A DNA stretch of 64,000 bases from Rathayibacter caricis DSM 15933 (GTDB lineage: Bacteria > Actinomycetota > Actinomycetes > Actinomycetales > Microbacteriaceae), in assembly GCF_003044275.1 (NCBI RefSeq), contig NZ_PZPL01000001.1, positions 2,418,001 to 2,482,000 on the forward strand. Direction: 5' to 3'. Numbering within the stretch: position 1 is the first letter of the stretch; every line of letters starts with the position of its first letter. Below the pieces are notes generated by a model that saw only the letters and a program-made list of their open reading frames with translations, was not told where the DNA came from and made no database searches. This document shows positions 44,427 through 53,635 of the stretch, piece after piece. The position numbers were made by a program, and so were the translations under genes.

Positions 44427-45640
44427 GCTAGGACATCCGGACGGGCGGACCGCACCGCCGAGAGGAGTGCCGCCGCGAGCGTGCCCCGCTCGACGATCTC
44501 CACCGCGTCGAGCCCCTGCCAGGCGGCAGCCTCCAGGAGCAGCACCGCCAGCCGCTCCGCGGTGTCGGCGGGTGCCCCCGACTCGAGCCAGGCGGCCTGC
44601 ACGCGCAGGACCTTGCGCTGCCGGTCGCTCTTGAGGTCGACCCGGGCGGCGAGGACGTCGTCGAGGAGCACGGGCAGCACGTAGTAGCCGTGCACGCGCT
44701 GCGCTGCGGGCGTGTAGATCTCGATCCGGTAGTGGAAGCCGAAGAGGAGCTCGGCGCGCGGGCGGTGCCAGACGACCGGGTCGAACGGAGAGAGCAGGGC
44801 GTCGGCGCGGAGCGATCGCGGCCGACGGGCACGCGCGTGGAGCCAGAGGGGGACGGGACGCCCGGAGCGCTCAGAGCCGCGGACCTCGACGGGGAGCAGC
44901 TCGCCCGCCTCGACCAGGTCGTGGACCGCGGCGAGGGTGGGCGCCCGCCGCAGCCGGTGGTAGTCGGCGAGATCGCCGAGCGTCGCGACTCCGTGCGCGA
45001 CGGCGGCGCGGCGGACCAGCTCGCGCACCGCGTCCTCCTCCGCCACCTCGGCGTCGAGGACCTCGCGCGGCAGGGCCTGCTCGGCGAGGGCGTAGGAGCG
45101 CTCGAAGCGCGTGCGCCCGGCGCTGACCACCTCGCCCCAGCGGAAGAGGACCTCGAGACCGCGCTTGATGTCGGACCAGCCCCACCACGGCCCGGTGCGG
45201 ACGTTCGACTCGTGCTCGATCTCGGACGCGCGGAGCGGCCCGTCGGCCAGTGCGGCGCGGAGCCAGTCGAGCGTGGCCCGGTTCTCGCCGGCCCAGCCCT
45301 CGTGCTCGGTGCGGCGGTAGTGCGCCATCCGCCAGCGGTAGAGGGGCACGTCGGCGCGCCGGATCAGCGCCGCCTCGTGCGCCCAGTACTCGAGGTAGTG
45401 CCCCTTCGGCGCGAAGGCGACCGCGTCGAGCAGGGAGCGGTCGTACGGCCCCAGGCGCGCGAGCAGCGGAAGGTAGTGGCTCCGCTCGAAGACGTTGACC
45501 GAGTCGAGCTGCAGCGGCCGGATGCGGTCGACGACGCCGAGGACCTGACGCGTGCCGATCCGCGGCGGCCGCGGCGCTCCGAAGCCCTGCGCCGCGAGGG
45601 CGATGCGCCGCGCGAGGGCGGGGGAGAGCTGCTCGGTCAT
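44423..45640 (-). CDS. YcaQ/AlkX-type winged-helix DNA glycosylase
   Basis: A 405-residue protein of the HTH_42/YcaQ family, which unhooks DNA interstrand crosslinks. The catalytic Q-x-D motif is present as Q44-L-D46 in LQLDSVNVFERSHYLP, and FAPKGHYLEYWAHEAALI follows as in YcaQ. The actinobacterial members include both crosslink glycosylases and self-resistance types, so substrate is open. A TAGCGT box lies 9 nt before the ATG (45650-45655). Confidence 0.85.
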   Translation of the reverse strand: MTEQLSPALARRIALAAQGFGAPRPPRIGTRQVLGVVDRIRPLQLDSVNVFERSHYLPLLARLGPYDRSLLDAVAFAPKGHYLEYWAHEAALIRRADVPLYRWRMAHYRRTEHEGWAGENRATLDWLRAALADGPLRASEIEHESNVRTGPWWGWSDIKRGLEVLFRWGEVVSAGRTRFERSYALAEQALPREVLDAEVAEEDAVRELVRRAAVAHGVATLGDLADYHRLRRAPTLAAVHDLVEAGELLPVEVRGSERSGRPVPLWLHARARRPRSLRADALLSPFDPVVWHRPRAELLFGFHYRIEIYTPAAQRVHGYYVLPVLLDDVLAARVDLKSDRQRKVLRVQAAWLESGAPADTAERLAVLLLEAAAWQGLDAVEIVERGTLAAALLSAVRSARPDVLA

Positions 45641-45746
45641 GGTCCGACCACGCTAGCGAAGGCCTCCGACATCGCCTGCGCCCGGTCGCGCACGGCCGTC
45701 TCCTGAGTCCTCGCGGTCGATACCGCCCGGGGAATGCGCCGGGGCC

Positions 45747-45752
45747 TAGTCT
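45747..45752 (+). promoter_or_regulatory. Leaderless promoter of the AI-2E-family gene
   Basis: TAGTCT ends 6 nt before ATG 45759. The intervening GTGGGG is purine-rich, but it is too close for a normal ribosome site. Confidence 0.55.
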
Positions 45753-45758
45753 GTGGGG

Positions 45759-46949
45759 ATGAGACTCGGCAGGTCCCGCCGCTCCTCCGGCCCCCGCGTC
45801 GTCGACACCGCGGCGCCGCCTGTCCTGCACGTCCCGGGGACCTCGCGCCCCGTTCCCGACTCCGCCTTCGTGAGCGACGGGATGCGCATCGCGGGCGCCT
45901 GGGCGTGGCGCGTGCTCGTCGTCGTGGCCGCCCTCGCGGTGCTGGCGCTGCTCATCATCGAGCTGCGCCTCATCGTGATCCCGCTGCTGGTCGCCATCGT
46001 CATCGCGGCGCTGCTGGTGCCGTTCTCGAGCTTCCTGCAGCGGCACCGCTGGCCCAAGTGGCTCGCGATCACCGTGTCGGAGCTCGGCATCATCGTCATC
46101 ATCGGCGGACTGCTCTTCCTGGTCGTGACGCAGGTCTACCAGGGGTTCGACGACCTGAGCCGCCAGACGGTGCAGTCCTACGACGACCTGAAGGCCTGGC
46201 TGCTCGAATCACCGCTCCACCTCACCGAGGACGAGATCAACGAGTACGCGCAGCAGGCGCTGACCGCCCTGCAGCAGGATTCGGGCATGCTCGTCAGCGG
46301 AGCGCTGAGCGTCGGTTCGACGATCGGCCACGTCCTGACCGGCGTCCTGCTCACCCTCTTCTCGACCCTGTTCATCCTGATCGACGGCCCGAACATCTGG
46401 CGCTGGGTCGTGCGGCTCTTCCCGCACCGCGCGCGCCCGGCGGTCGACGGCGCCGGGCGGGCCGGCTGGGTGACGCTCACCAACTTCGTCAAGGTGCAGA
46501 TCTTCGTCGCGTTCATCGACGCCGTCGGCATCGGCGTGGGCGCGGCCCTCCTGGGCGTGCCGCTGGCGATCCCGATCGGCGTCCTGGTGTTCCTGGGCTC
46601 GTTCGTGCCGGTGATCGGAGCGGTGGCGACCGGCGCTCTCGCCGTCTTCATCGCGCTCGTCTACAACGGGCCGCTGATCGCCCTGATCCTGCTGATCGTC
46701 GTCCTCGGCGTACAGCAGCTCGAGGGGCACATCCTCCAGCCGCTCGTCATGGGCTCGGCCATCAAGATCCACCCGCTCGCCGTGGTGCTCGCCGTCGCCG
46801 GCGGCTCCATCGTCGCGGGCATCGCGGGCGCCTTCTTCGCGGTGCCCTTCGTCGCGACCCTGAACGTCATGGTCAACTACATCGCCAGCGGCGCCTGGCG
46901 CTCGCCGACCCGAACCCCCGAGAGAGTTGCCGCAGAGCATGCAGACTAG
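45759..46949 (+). CDS. AI-2E family (PerM/TqsA-like) membrane protein
   Basis: A 396-residue polytopic protein with about eight helices. Family features are RLIVIPLLVAIVIAALLVPF early and the later conserved GVLVFLGSFVPVIGAVATGALAV and EGHILQPLVMG. Members export autoinducer-2 or act in ion homeostasis; role here unknown. An N-terminal polar region of about 45 residues precedes the first helix. The 3' end overlaps ilvA by 11 nt. Confidence 0.9.
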   Translation: MRLGRSRRSSGPRVVDTAAPPVLHVPGTSRPVPDSAFVSDGMRIAGAWAWRVLVVVAALAVLALLIIELRLIVIPLLVAIVIAALLVPFSSFLQRHRWPKWLAITVSELGIIVIIGGLLFLVVTQVYQGFDDLSRQTVQSYDDLKAWLLESPLHLTEDEINEYAQQALTALQQDSGMLVSGALSVGSTIGHVLTGVLLTLFSTLFILIDGPNIWRWVVRLFPHRARPAVDGAGRAGWVTLTNFVKVQIFVAFIDAVGIGVGAALLGVPLAIPIGVLVFLGSFVPVIGAVATGALAVFIALVYNGPLIALILLIVVLGVQQLEGHILQPLVMGSAIKIHPLAVVLAVAGGSIVAGIAGAFFAVPFVATLNVMVNYIASGAWRSPTRTPERVAAEHAD

Positions 46950-48180
46950 TCACGTCGTCGGACCGTCCCTCCAGGAGTTCGAGGCGGCGCGCAGCGTCAT
47001 CGCGCCCGTGATCGCGAACACCCCGATGGAGACGAGCACGTTCCTCGCCCAGGTGCTCGGCTCGCCGGTGTTCCTCAAGTGCGAGAACCTGCAGCGCACC
47101 GGCTCCTACAAGATCCGCGGCGCGGTGTTCCGCATGTCGCGGCTCTCGCCCGAGGAGCGCGCGCGCGGCGTCGTCGCGGCGTCGGCGGGCAACCACGCGC
47201 AGGGCGTCGCGTACGCCGCGCGCGAGCTGGGCATCTCGGCCACCATCTTCATGCCGATCGGAGTCGCGCTGCCCAAGCTCGCCGCCACCCGCGACTACGG
47301 CGCCGACGTGGTGCTGAGCGGCCACATCTTCAACGAGTCGCTCGCGGCGGCGGCCGAGTTCGCCGAGCGCACCGGGGCCGTCTTCATCCCGCCGTTCGAC
47401 CACCCGGACGTGGTCACCGGGCAGGGCACGATCGGACTCGAGATCCTCGAGCAGGCCGAGGGCGTCGAGACGATCGTCGTCCCGATCGGCGGCGGCGGCC
47501 TCATCGCCGGCGTCGCCTCGGCGGCGAAGCAGAAGGCCGCGCAGGAGGGGCGCACGCTGCGCGTCATCGGCGTGCAGGCCGCGAACGCCGCTCCCTACCC
47601 GCTGTCGCTGGCGAGCGGGGAGCCGACCCTCATCACGATCTCGCCCACGATCGCCGACGGCATCGCCGTGGCCATGCCCGGCGCCCTGAACTTCGCGATC
47701 ATCCGCGACGTCGTCGACGAGGTCGTGACGGTCGAGGACGACGACATCGCCCGCGCGCTGCTCGTGCTGCTCGAGCGGGCGAAGCTCGTCGTCGAGCCCG
47801 CGGGCGCCGTGGGCATCGCGGCGATCCTCACCGGGAAGATCCGCGACGCCGGCAGGACGGCCGTGATCCTCTCGGGCGGCAACATCGACCCTCTGATGAT
47901 GGAGCGCGTGATCAGCCGCGGCCTCGCCGCCTCCGAGCGGTACCTCAAGATGAGCATCGGCCTGCCGGACCGCCCCGGCCAGCTCGCCCGCATCTCCGAG
48001 CTCATCTCCGAGGCCAACGCGAACGTCGTCGAGGTGCTGCACACCCGTCACGGTCGAGGTCTGCAGATCAGCGAGGTCGAACTCGAGATCAGCGTCGAGA
48101 CGCGCGGTCCGGAGCACGCGGAGCGGGTCCTCCAGGTGCTCCGCGACGCAGGCTACGAACCCCGCGTCGCCCGCAACTGA
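46939..48180 (+). CDS. ilvA: Threonine ammonia-lyase with C-terminal ACT domain
   Basis: A 413-residue PLP enzyme converting threonine to 2-oxobutanoate for isoleucine synthesis. The PLP lysine is K58 in GSYKIRGA. The glycine loop is IGGGGLIAGV and the cofactor Ser/Cys motif LSGGNID. Residues about 335-410 form one ACT domain (DRPGQLARISELISEANANVVEV), the short regulatory form. ATG 46939 is preferred to the in-frame TTG 46927. A strong hairpin follows 12 nt after the stop. Confidence 0.94.
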   Translation: MQTSHVVGPSLQEFEAARSVIAPVIANTPMETSTFLAQVLGSPVFLKCENLQRTGSYKIRGAVFRMSRLSPEERARGVVAASAGNHAQGVAYAARELGISATIFMPIGVALPKLAATRDYGADVVLSGHIFNESLAAAAEFAERTGAVFIPPFDHPDVVTGQGTIGLEILEQAEGVETIVVPIGGGGLIAGVASAAKQKAAQEGRTLRVIGVQAANAAPYPLSLASGEPTLITISPTIADGIAVAMPGALNFAIIRDVVDEVVTVEDDDIARALLVLLERAKLVVEPAGAVGIAAILTGKIRDAGRTAVILSGGNIDPLMMERVISRGLAASERYLKMSIGLPDRPGQLARISELISEANANVVEVLHTRHGRGLQISEVELEISVETRGPEHAERVLQVLRDAGYEPRVARN

Positions 48181-48192
48181 CCGCTGCAACGA

Positions 48193-48238
48193 GAGACGCC
48201 ACCCGCGGAGACCTTCCGGACTCCGCAGGTGGCGTCTC
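48193..48238. terminator. Bidirectional terminator ilvA/greA
   Basis: GAGACGCCACC at 48193-48203 pairs with GGTGGCGTCTC at 48228-48238; after one C-A mismatch the stem continues as GCGGAG/CTCCGC around a 10-nt loop. It lies between convergent stops. Confidence 0.8.
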
Positions 48239-48262
48239 CACTCGCGTGCTGCGTCGGGACGA

Positions 48263-48754
48263 TCAGTGGCCGTTCCAGGTCTCGACGTTCACGACGCGGA
48301 CGCTGATCGTCCGGCCGTTCGGGGCCTCGAAGCTCGTCGAGTCGCCGACCTTCAGGCCCATGATCGCGCCGCCCAGCGGGCTCTGCGGGCTGTAGACGTC
48401 GAGGTCGCTCTCGCCGGCCATCTCGCGGTTGCCGAGCAGGAACCGCGACTCGTCTCCGGCGATCTCGGCCGTGATGATCGTGCCGGCCTCGACCACGCCG
48501 TGGCTCTCGGGCGGCGTGCCGATCTCGGCCTCGCGCAGGAGCGAGGTGAGCTGGCGGATCCGCGCCTCGATCTTGCCCTGCTCGTCCTTCGCGGCGTGGT
48601 AGCCGCCGTTCTCCTTGAGGTCGCCCTCCTCGCGGGCGACCTCGATGCGCTTCGCGATCTCCTCGCGGCCCGCGGTGGACAGTTCGTTCAGCTCCGCCTG
48701 GAGGCGGTCGTACGACTCCTGGGTCATCCAGGTGACCTGAGGCTGGTCGGCCAT
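48263..48754 (-). CDS. greA: Transcription elongation factor GreA
   Basis: A 163-residue factor that rescues backtracked RNA polymerase. The N-terminal coiled coil (YDRLQAELNELSTAGREEIAKRIEVAREEGDLKENGGYHAAKDEQ) carries the acidic D/E tip residues, and the C-terminal globular domain has SPLGGAIMGLKVGD. ATG 48754 has GAGGAG 7 nt upstream; the longer upstream frame is rejected. Confidence 0.95.
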   Translation of the reverse strand: MADQPQVTWMTQESYDRLQAELNELSTAGREEIAKRIEVAREEGDLKENGGYHAAKDEQGKIEARIRQLTSLLREAEIGTPPESHGVVEAGTIITAEIAGDESRFLLGNREMAGESDLDVYSPQSPLGGAIMGLKVGDSTSFEAPNGRTISVRVVNVETWNGH

Positions 48755-48896
48755 GGTGGGCTCCTCACGTGACTGCCGCGTGCAGGGGTCCGGCGTCCGG
48801 GTCCGGGGCTCCCGCCCCGGCGTCCGTGTCGTCCGACGCCCGGCGGCGGTGGAAAAAGACAAGGCCCCGACGAGTCCGTCAGGGCACCCGGCAACC

Positions 48897-49361
48897 CTAC
48901 GGGAGCCAGCAGGAGGAGATCAAACCTGTGTTCGCGAGCTCGGTCGTGCGCACCGTCTCGGTGAAGGAGCGGAAGCGCTCGGGGGAGGCGGGGTACTCCA
49001 CGACGAGCCAGCCCACCACGGCCGACTGCTCGTTGAGCGCCTGGACGGCGCAGGCCACGTCGGTCCCCGCGGGCGCCGTGAGGTCGAAGGAGACGGTGAC
49101 GGTGCGGTCGTCGACGACCCGGTGCGCCGTGTCCTGCACGTCGACGCCGTCGCGACCGCTGTCGAGGCCCGCCCAGACCACCCAGGCGGCGAAGACGGCG
49201 ACGAACGCGAGTGCGACCGCGCCGAAGAGCCAGCGGTTGCCGCGGCGGCTGCGCGCGGTGCGTCCGTAGCGCGAGGCGAGCGGGCCGCTCGCCCGGACGG
49301 CGTCGGGATCGACCGAGGTCTCGTCGCTCCGCTCGGAGCTGTCGGACGTGCGGACGGCCAC
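48897..49361 (-). CDS. DUF4307 membrane-anchored protein
   Basis: A 154-residue protein with one membrane segment at about 44-64 (LFGAVALAFVAVFAAWVVWAG). A short basic cytosolic head precedes it and an exported C-terminal domain follows with two cysteines (VACAVQ and SSCWLP) that could pair. DUF4307 is an actinobacterial family of unknown function regularly found between greA and mca, as here. GTG 49361 has GGGGAG nearby. Confidence 0.82.
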   Translation of the reverse strand: MAVRTSDSSERSDETSVDPDAVRASGPLASRYGRTARSRRGNRWLFGAVALAFVAVFAAWVVWAGLDSGRDGVDVQDTAHRVVDDRTVTVSFDLTAPAGTDVACAVQALNEQSAVVGWLVVEYPASPERFRSFTETVRTTELANTGLISSCWLP

Positions 49362-49457
49362 GGAACTCCCCGGGTGTAGCGGTTACTGTTGACGGATGAT
49401 GCGCGCTCGCAGCGAGCGATCGCGTCGCCCCATTAAACCCCGAGGAATCGAGCGATC

Positions 49458-50393
49458 GTGTCCCAGGCCGCCCAGGTCTCCGTCGATTCGGAGGTGCGGG
49501 AGGTCCCGCGCCTCCTCGCCGTGCACGCCCATCCCGACGACGAGTCGAGCAAGGGCGCCGCGACTCTCGCGGCCTACGCCGACCGCGGCGCCGAGGTCAT
49601 GGTCGTCTCCTGCACCGGAGGCGAGGCCGGCTCCGTCCTGAACGAGTCGCTCGCCGCCCGCGCGCACGCTGAGCGCGACATGGGCGGGCTCCGCCGCCTC
49701 GAGATGGCCGAGGCTCAGCGGATCCTGGGCGTGCAGCACACCTGGCTGGGCTTCGTCGACTCCGGGATGGAGGAGGACGGCTCGGTTCCGCCCGCGAGCT
49801 TCGCGGCGCTCCCGCTCGCGACGGCGTCGGCTCCGCTGGTCCGGCTCGTCCGACGCTTCAAGCCGCACGTGATCATCAGCTACGACGAGAACGGCGGCTA
49901 TCCGCACCCGGACCACATCCGGGCGCACCAGGTCGCCATGGAGGCGTTCCGGGCGGCGGGGGAGCCGGACGAGTACCCCGGCCTCGGGGCGCCCTGGTCG
50001 GTCGCCAAGCTCTACTACGACCGCGTGTTCAGCGGTCAGAAGCTGCGGGCGATCGCGGAGCACCTCCGCTCCCTCGACCCGGAGGACCCGCGCCTGGCGA
50101 CCTTCGAGGAGATGAAGCGCTGGTCGGACGACGCTCCGTACCTCGCGACGACGCAGGTGCTCATCTCGGGCTTCCACGACCGGAGGGATGCGGCCCTGCG
50201 CGCGCACGCCAGCCAGGTCGCGCCCGACAACGCCTTCTTCTTTCTGCCGCACGAGGCCATCGACGCCGCGTGGCCGACCGACGACTTCCAGCTCGTGCAG
50301 TCGCGGGTGGAGGCGCCGACGCCCGAGACCGATCTCTTCGCCGGACTCGACGTCGCCTTCCCGACCGGCGAGCGGAACGAGGTGGACGCGTGA
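49458..50393 (+). CDS. mca: Mycothiol S-conjugate amidase
   Basis: A 311-residue zinc amidase of the PIG-L/MshB family that cleaves mycothiol-drug conjugates for detoxification. The metal motif is AVHAHPDDESSK, with YPHPDHIRAHQ later. The length and C-terminal region (LRAHASQVAPDNAFFFLP) fit Mca rather than MshB. GTG 49458 is fixed by the neighbouring domain start; GAGGAA is 11 nt upstream. It marks a mycothiol-using actinobacterium and suits the sigR module elsewhere in the window. Confidence 0.92.
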   Translation: MSQAAQVSVDSEVREVPRLLAVHAHPDDESSKGAATLAAYADRGAEVMVVSCTGGEAGSVLNESLAARAHAERDMGGLRRLEMAEAQRILGVQHTWLGFVDSGMEEDGSVPPASFAALPLATASAPLVRLVRRFKPHVIISYDENGGYPHPDHIRAHQVAMEAFRAAGEPDEYPGLGAPWSVAKLYYDRVFSGQKLRAIAEHLRSLDPEDPRLATFEEMKRWSDDAPYLATTQVLISGFHDRRDAALRAHASQVAPDNAFFFLPHEAIDAAWPTDDFQLVQSRVEAPTPETDLFAGLDVAFPTGERNEVDA

Positions 50394-50686
50394 TCCCCGC
50401 CGTGCTCGACTCCGCCGCCCTGGCGCTGTCCCGGATCGTCGCGGCGACGCCGTCGCCCGCGCCCGACTTCAACGAGGACACCGTCACGCCGGGCCTCTTC
50501 GGCTTCATCACGATGCTGGTGATCGCGGTGGCCGCCGTCCTCCTCGCGCTCGACATGGTGCGCCGGGTCCGGCGGACCACCTACCGCGAGCAGGTCGCGG
50601 AGCGGCTCGACGCCGAGGAGCGCGAGCGCGCCGCCGAGGCGGAGCGCTCGGAGCGCGGGCCGGCGGACGACCGCTCGGAGCGCTGA
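50390..50686 (+). CDS. Small single-pass membrane protein downstream of mca
   Basis: A 98-residue protein with one helix (FGFITMLVIAVAAVLLALDMV, about 40-60) and a highly charged C-terminal tail rich in Arg and Glu. GTG 50390 overlaps the mca stop (GTGA), so it is co-expressed. No known domain. Small membrane proteins of this kind follow mca in many actinobacteria. It ends 7 nt from the convergent TrhA stop. Confidence 0.72.
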   Translation: MIPAVLDSAALALSRIVAATPSPAPDFNEDTVTPGLFGFITMLVIAVAAVLLALDMVRRVRRTTYREQVAERLDAEERERAAEAERSERGPADDRSER

Positions 50687-50693
50687 CGCCGGC

Positions 50694-51488
50694 TCAGCCG
50701 CCGTTGTAGGCGGGGTGCAGCGAGATCAGCAGCGCCGCCGTCCAGTGGCACACGAACGCCACGGCGGTCAGCGCGTGGAAGATCTCGTGGAACCCGAAGA
50801 CCCCCGGCACGGGGTTGGGCCGCTTGAAGCCGTACACGATCGCTCCGATCGTGTAGCAGAGACCGCCCACGAGGACGAGGACCATCATCGTCGCGCTCGC
50901 CTCGAGCAGCGGTGCGAGGTACATCACCGCCGCCCAGCCCAGGAGCAGGTAGAGCGGCACGTAGAGCCAGCGCGGCGCCGAGATCCAGAACACCCGGAAG
51001 CCGATCCCGAGCAGCGCGCCGGACCAGACGAGCACGAGCAGCAGCGTGCCCTGCGCGGGCGGCAGCGCGAGGACCGCGAGCGGCGTGTAGGTGCCCGCGA
51101 TCAGCAGGAAGATGTTGGCGTGGTCGATCCGCTTGAGGATCACCTTCGTCCGCGGTGCCCAGTCGAACCGGTGGTAGAGGGCGGAGTTGCCGAAGAGCAG
51201 GAGCGAGGACGTCGCGAAGACGGCGGCGGCCCACTTCGCGGCGGTGCCGTCGGCCACCGAGACGAGGACGATCCCCGCCACGATCGCGAACGGGAAGAGC
51301 CCGGCGTGGATCCAGCCGCGCCAGGTCGGCTTCGACTCGGCCACCGCTCCGTGGTCGATCTCGTCGTCGACGAGGGGGAGGTTCGGCAGGTCCGGCCCGT
51401 CGGCGTCGTCCCGCGCCACGGCGTCGTCGGCACGGGGGGAGGACCGACGAGCGGGCTCGGGGGCGGGGGGCGTCGGCCGGTGGCTCAT
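50694..51488 (-). CDS. trhA: Hemolysin III family protein (TrhA/YqfA)
   Basis: A 264-residue PAQR/hemolysin III membrane protein with seven helices after a polar, Pro-rich 55-residue N-terminus. Conserved residues are in SALYHRFDW, KRIDHANIFLLIAGTYTP and the late GFHEIFHALT. These His/Asp residues resemble the metal site of PAQR hydrolases. In E. coli the homologue affects membrane fluidity. Divergent from the cis-prenyltransferase as in mycobacteria (Rv1085c-Rv1086). Confidence 0.92.
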   Translation of the reverse strand: MSHRPTPPAPEPARRSSPRADDAVARDDADGPDLPNLPLVDDEIDHGAVAESKPTWRGWIHAGLFPFAIVAGIVLVSVADGTAAKWAAAVFATSSLLLFGNSALYHRFDWAPRTKVILKRIDHANIFLLIAGTYTPLAVLALPPAQGTLLLVLVWSGALLGIGFRVFWISAPRWLYVPLYLLLGWAAVMYLAPLLEASATMMVLVLVGGLCYTIGAIVYGFKRPNPVPGVFGFHEIFHALTAVAFVCHWTAALLISLHPAYNGG

Positions 51489-51495
51489 ACGGCTC

Positions 51496-51501
51496 AGGAT
51501 A
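51496..51501 (-). promoter_or_regulatory. Leaderless promoter of trhA
   Basis: Minus-strand TATCCT ends 7 nt before ATG 51488. Confidence 0.55.
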
Positions 51502-51559
51502 CGGCCGGTCCCGGTGACGCCGCCGGGCGCCGCGACCCTTCCCGGGCAGGAGCATCGGC

Positions 51560-51565
51560 TACCGT
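51560..51565 (+). promoter_or_regulatory. Leaderless promoter of the cis-prenyltransferase
   Basis: TACCGT ends 6 nt before GTG 51572. Confidence 0.55.
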
Positions 51566-51571
51566 AGCGAT

Positions 51572-52357
51572 GTGCCGAAGCCGAGACTGCCAGTGGGAAG
51601 GGACCTCCTCTACGGCGTCTACAAGAAGCGGTTGAGGTCGAGCCTGGCTCCCGGCACCTTGCCGAACCACGTCGCGATGATCATCGACGGCAACCGGCGC
51701 TGGGCGCGGCAGCGGGCCCTCGAGACGGCGGCCCACGGCCACCGCGCGGGCGCCGCGAAGGTGCACGAGTTCCTCCAGTGGTGCGACGAGCTGGGCGTCC
51801 GGCACGTCACCCTCTACCTGCTCTCGCAGGACAACCTCGTCGGCCGCGACAGCTCCGAGCTGACCGAGCTGATCGCGATCATCGCCGACCTCGCCGAAGA
51901 GGTCTCCCAGCAGCCGGACTGGCGCGTGCAGCACGTCGGCTCCGACGACGGGCTCCCGGAGTCGCTCGTCGAGGCCCTCGACGCCGCCGAGGAGCGCACT
52001 GCCCGCCACACCGGCCTGCACGTGAACCTCGCGGTGGGCTACGGCGGGCGCCATGAGATCGCGCAGGCGGTCCGCAGCATCCTCGACGAGCACGGCAAGC
52101 GCGGATCCACGATCGAGGACGTCGCAGAGCTGCTGACGCCCGAGCTGATCGGCGAGCACCTCTACACGAGCGGCCAGCCCGACCCCGACCTGGTCATCCG
52201 CACCTCGGGGGAGCAGCGGCTCTCGGACTTCATGCTCTGGCAGAGCGCGCACAGCGAGTTCTACTTCATGGAGGCGCTCGGGCCGGACATCCGCGAGGTC
52301 GACTTCCTCCGGGCCCTGCGCGACTACGCGGGGCGGCACCGCCGCTTCGGCAGCTGA
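51572..52357 (+). CDS. uppS: Isoprenyl transferase (cis-prenyltransferase)
   Basis: A 261-residue UppS-family enzyme. The Mg-binding Asp is D39 in HVAMIIDGNRRWAR; RTSGEQRLSDFMLWQSAHSEFYF closes the active site. Its position beside the hemolysin III gene matches mycobacterial Rv1086, a short-chain Z,E-farnesyl diphosphate synthase, so it may make C15 rather than C55 product. Chain length is not readable with confidence. Confidence 0.9.
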   Translation: MPKPRLPVGRDLLYGVYKKRLRSSLAPGTLPNHVAMIIDGNRRWARQRALETAAHGHRAGAAKVHEFLQWCDELGVRHVTLYLLSQDNLVGRDSSELTELIAIIADLAEEVSQQPDWRVQHVGSDDGLPESLVEALDAAEERTARHTGLHVNLAVGYGGRHEIAQAVRSILDEHGKRGSTIEDVAELLTPELIGEHLYTSGQPDPDLVIRTSGEQRLSDFMLWQSAHSEFYFMEALGPDIREVDFLRALRDYAGRHRRFGS

Positions 52358-52391
52358 GGCGCCCGCGCCACCACCGACCGGAAGGGCCGGC

Positions 52392-53522
52392 ATGAGCACG
52401 ACGAACACCCTCGCGATGGACGAGTACCTCGGAGCCTTCGCCGAGGAGACCGGCTACCTCGACTTCGCCCGCGTCGGCCCGATCTCGGCGACGGCCGTGG
52501 CCGAGCAGGAGGCGGCGACGCAGCTCCTGCAGGCGGGCCGGGCCCTCGACGAGCTGCAGCGGCAGGACGAGCGGGTGCGCACCGCCGTGGGCGCCCTGGT
52601 CCAGCTGCCGGCCGAGCAGGTCGTCTTCCAGCCCAACACGTCGACGGGTCTGCTGCACACGATGCTCGGTCTGCGGGGGAGCGTGCTGCTCTCCTCCGCC
52701 GAGTTCCCGAGCTTGCCCTACGCCGCGGTGCGTGCGCAGCAGGCGCTCGGGGCGGTGTCGCCCGTCTGGCTGCCGACCGAGGGCGGTCGGGTGACTCCGG
52801 AGGCGGTGCGCGACGCTCTCACTCCGGACGTGGTCGCCGTGGCCGTGAGCCTCGTCGACTCCCGGACGGGCCACCTCGCCGACCTCGGCGCGCTCCGCGA
52901 GGTCATCGGCGATCGCCTGCTGATCGTGGACGCGATCCAGGGCTTCGGAGTCGTCGACGCACCGTACGCCGCGGCCGACGTCGTCGTGTCCGGCGGTCAG
53001 AAGTGGGTGCGGTCGGGCTGGGGCACGGGCTTCCTGGCCCTCGGCGAGCGGGCGCTCGAGCGGCTCTCGCCGGTGCTCTCGGGCTGGACGGGATCCGACG
53101 CCGTCGAACCCTGGGACGAGGTCGCACCGCCTGCCTCCGGCGCGCGCGCCTACAGCGTGACGAACCCGGATCCGATCGCCCAGGCGCGCTTCGCCGGGGC
53201 GCTGGAGGACATCGCGGCGGTGGGAGTGCCCGCGATCGCCGCGGTGATCGCCGAGCGGGTCAGCGCCGTGATCGATCTCGCCGACGAGTTCGGCCTCGCC
53301 GTGACGAGCTCGCGCGACGAGCGCGACCGCGCGGGCATCGTCGTCGTCGAACCGGCCCCGGAGGAGCTCGCTCCGCTGGCCGCGTCGCTCGAGGTCCACG
53401 GAGTGACCGCGCGCCTCCGGCCGGGAACGGTCCGCTTCAGCCCCCACGCCAGCACCACGGACGAGACGCTGGCCGCCCTGCGGGCCGCTCTCGTCTCGGC
53501 CGGCACGGGCGCCGACTTCTGA
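52392..53522 (+). CDS. Class V aminotransferase-fold PLP protein
   Basis: A 376-residue fold-type I enzyme. The PLP lysine is in VVVSGGQKWVRSGWGTGF and the cofactor Asp/Gln in VDAIQGFGVVD. An early FQPNTSTGLLHTMLGL matches the phosphate site. It resembles IscS-like/isopenicillin-N-epimerase-type enzymes, but the substrate is unknown. It follows the prenyltransferase by 34 nt with GGAAGG at 52380-52385. Confidence 0.88.
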   Translation: MSTTNTLAMDEYLGAFAEETGYLDFARVGPISATAVAEQEAATQLLQAGRALDELQRQDERVRTAVGALVQLPAEQVVFQPNTSTGLLHTMLGLRGSVLLSSAEFPSLPYAAVRAQQALGAVSPVWLPTEGGRVTPEAVRDALTPDVVAVAVSLVDSRTGHLADLGALREVIGDRLLIVDAIQGFGVVDAPYAAADVVVSGGQKWVRSGWGTGFLALGERALERLSPVLSGWTGSDAVEPWDEVAPPASGARAYSVTNPDPIAQARFAGALEDIAAVGVPAIAAVIAERVSAVIDLADEFGLAVTSSRDERDRAGIVVVEPAPEELAPLAASLEVHGVTARLRPGTVRFSPHASTTDETLAALRAALVSAGTGADF

Positions 53523-53584
53523 CCTGCGCCCGGCGTTCACACACTGGTTACACACTCGAACCACACGGATGTCATTCGCGGGGT

Positions 53585-53590
53585 TATGTT
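53585..53590 (+). promoter_or_regulatory. -10 box of phoH
   Basis: TATGTT, with a start near 53597, leaving an unusually long leader of about 155 nt before GTG 53752. Confidence 0.45.
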
Positions 53591-53635
53591 CGAGTCATCA
53601 GGTGAAGCGCCTGGTCGAGACGGACCCGAGGGAAC

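Noticed and set aside
49362-49390. Sigma-R promoter for mca
   Set aside because: GGAAC at 49362 has GTT only at 15 or 21 nt spacing, outside the accepted range.
49396-49641. Open frame starting ATGATG just after a TACTGT box upstream of mca
   Set aside because: Tempting as a leaderless start, but it runs through mca in another frame with Arg/Pro-rich sequence. The transcript start probably serves mca.
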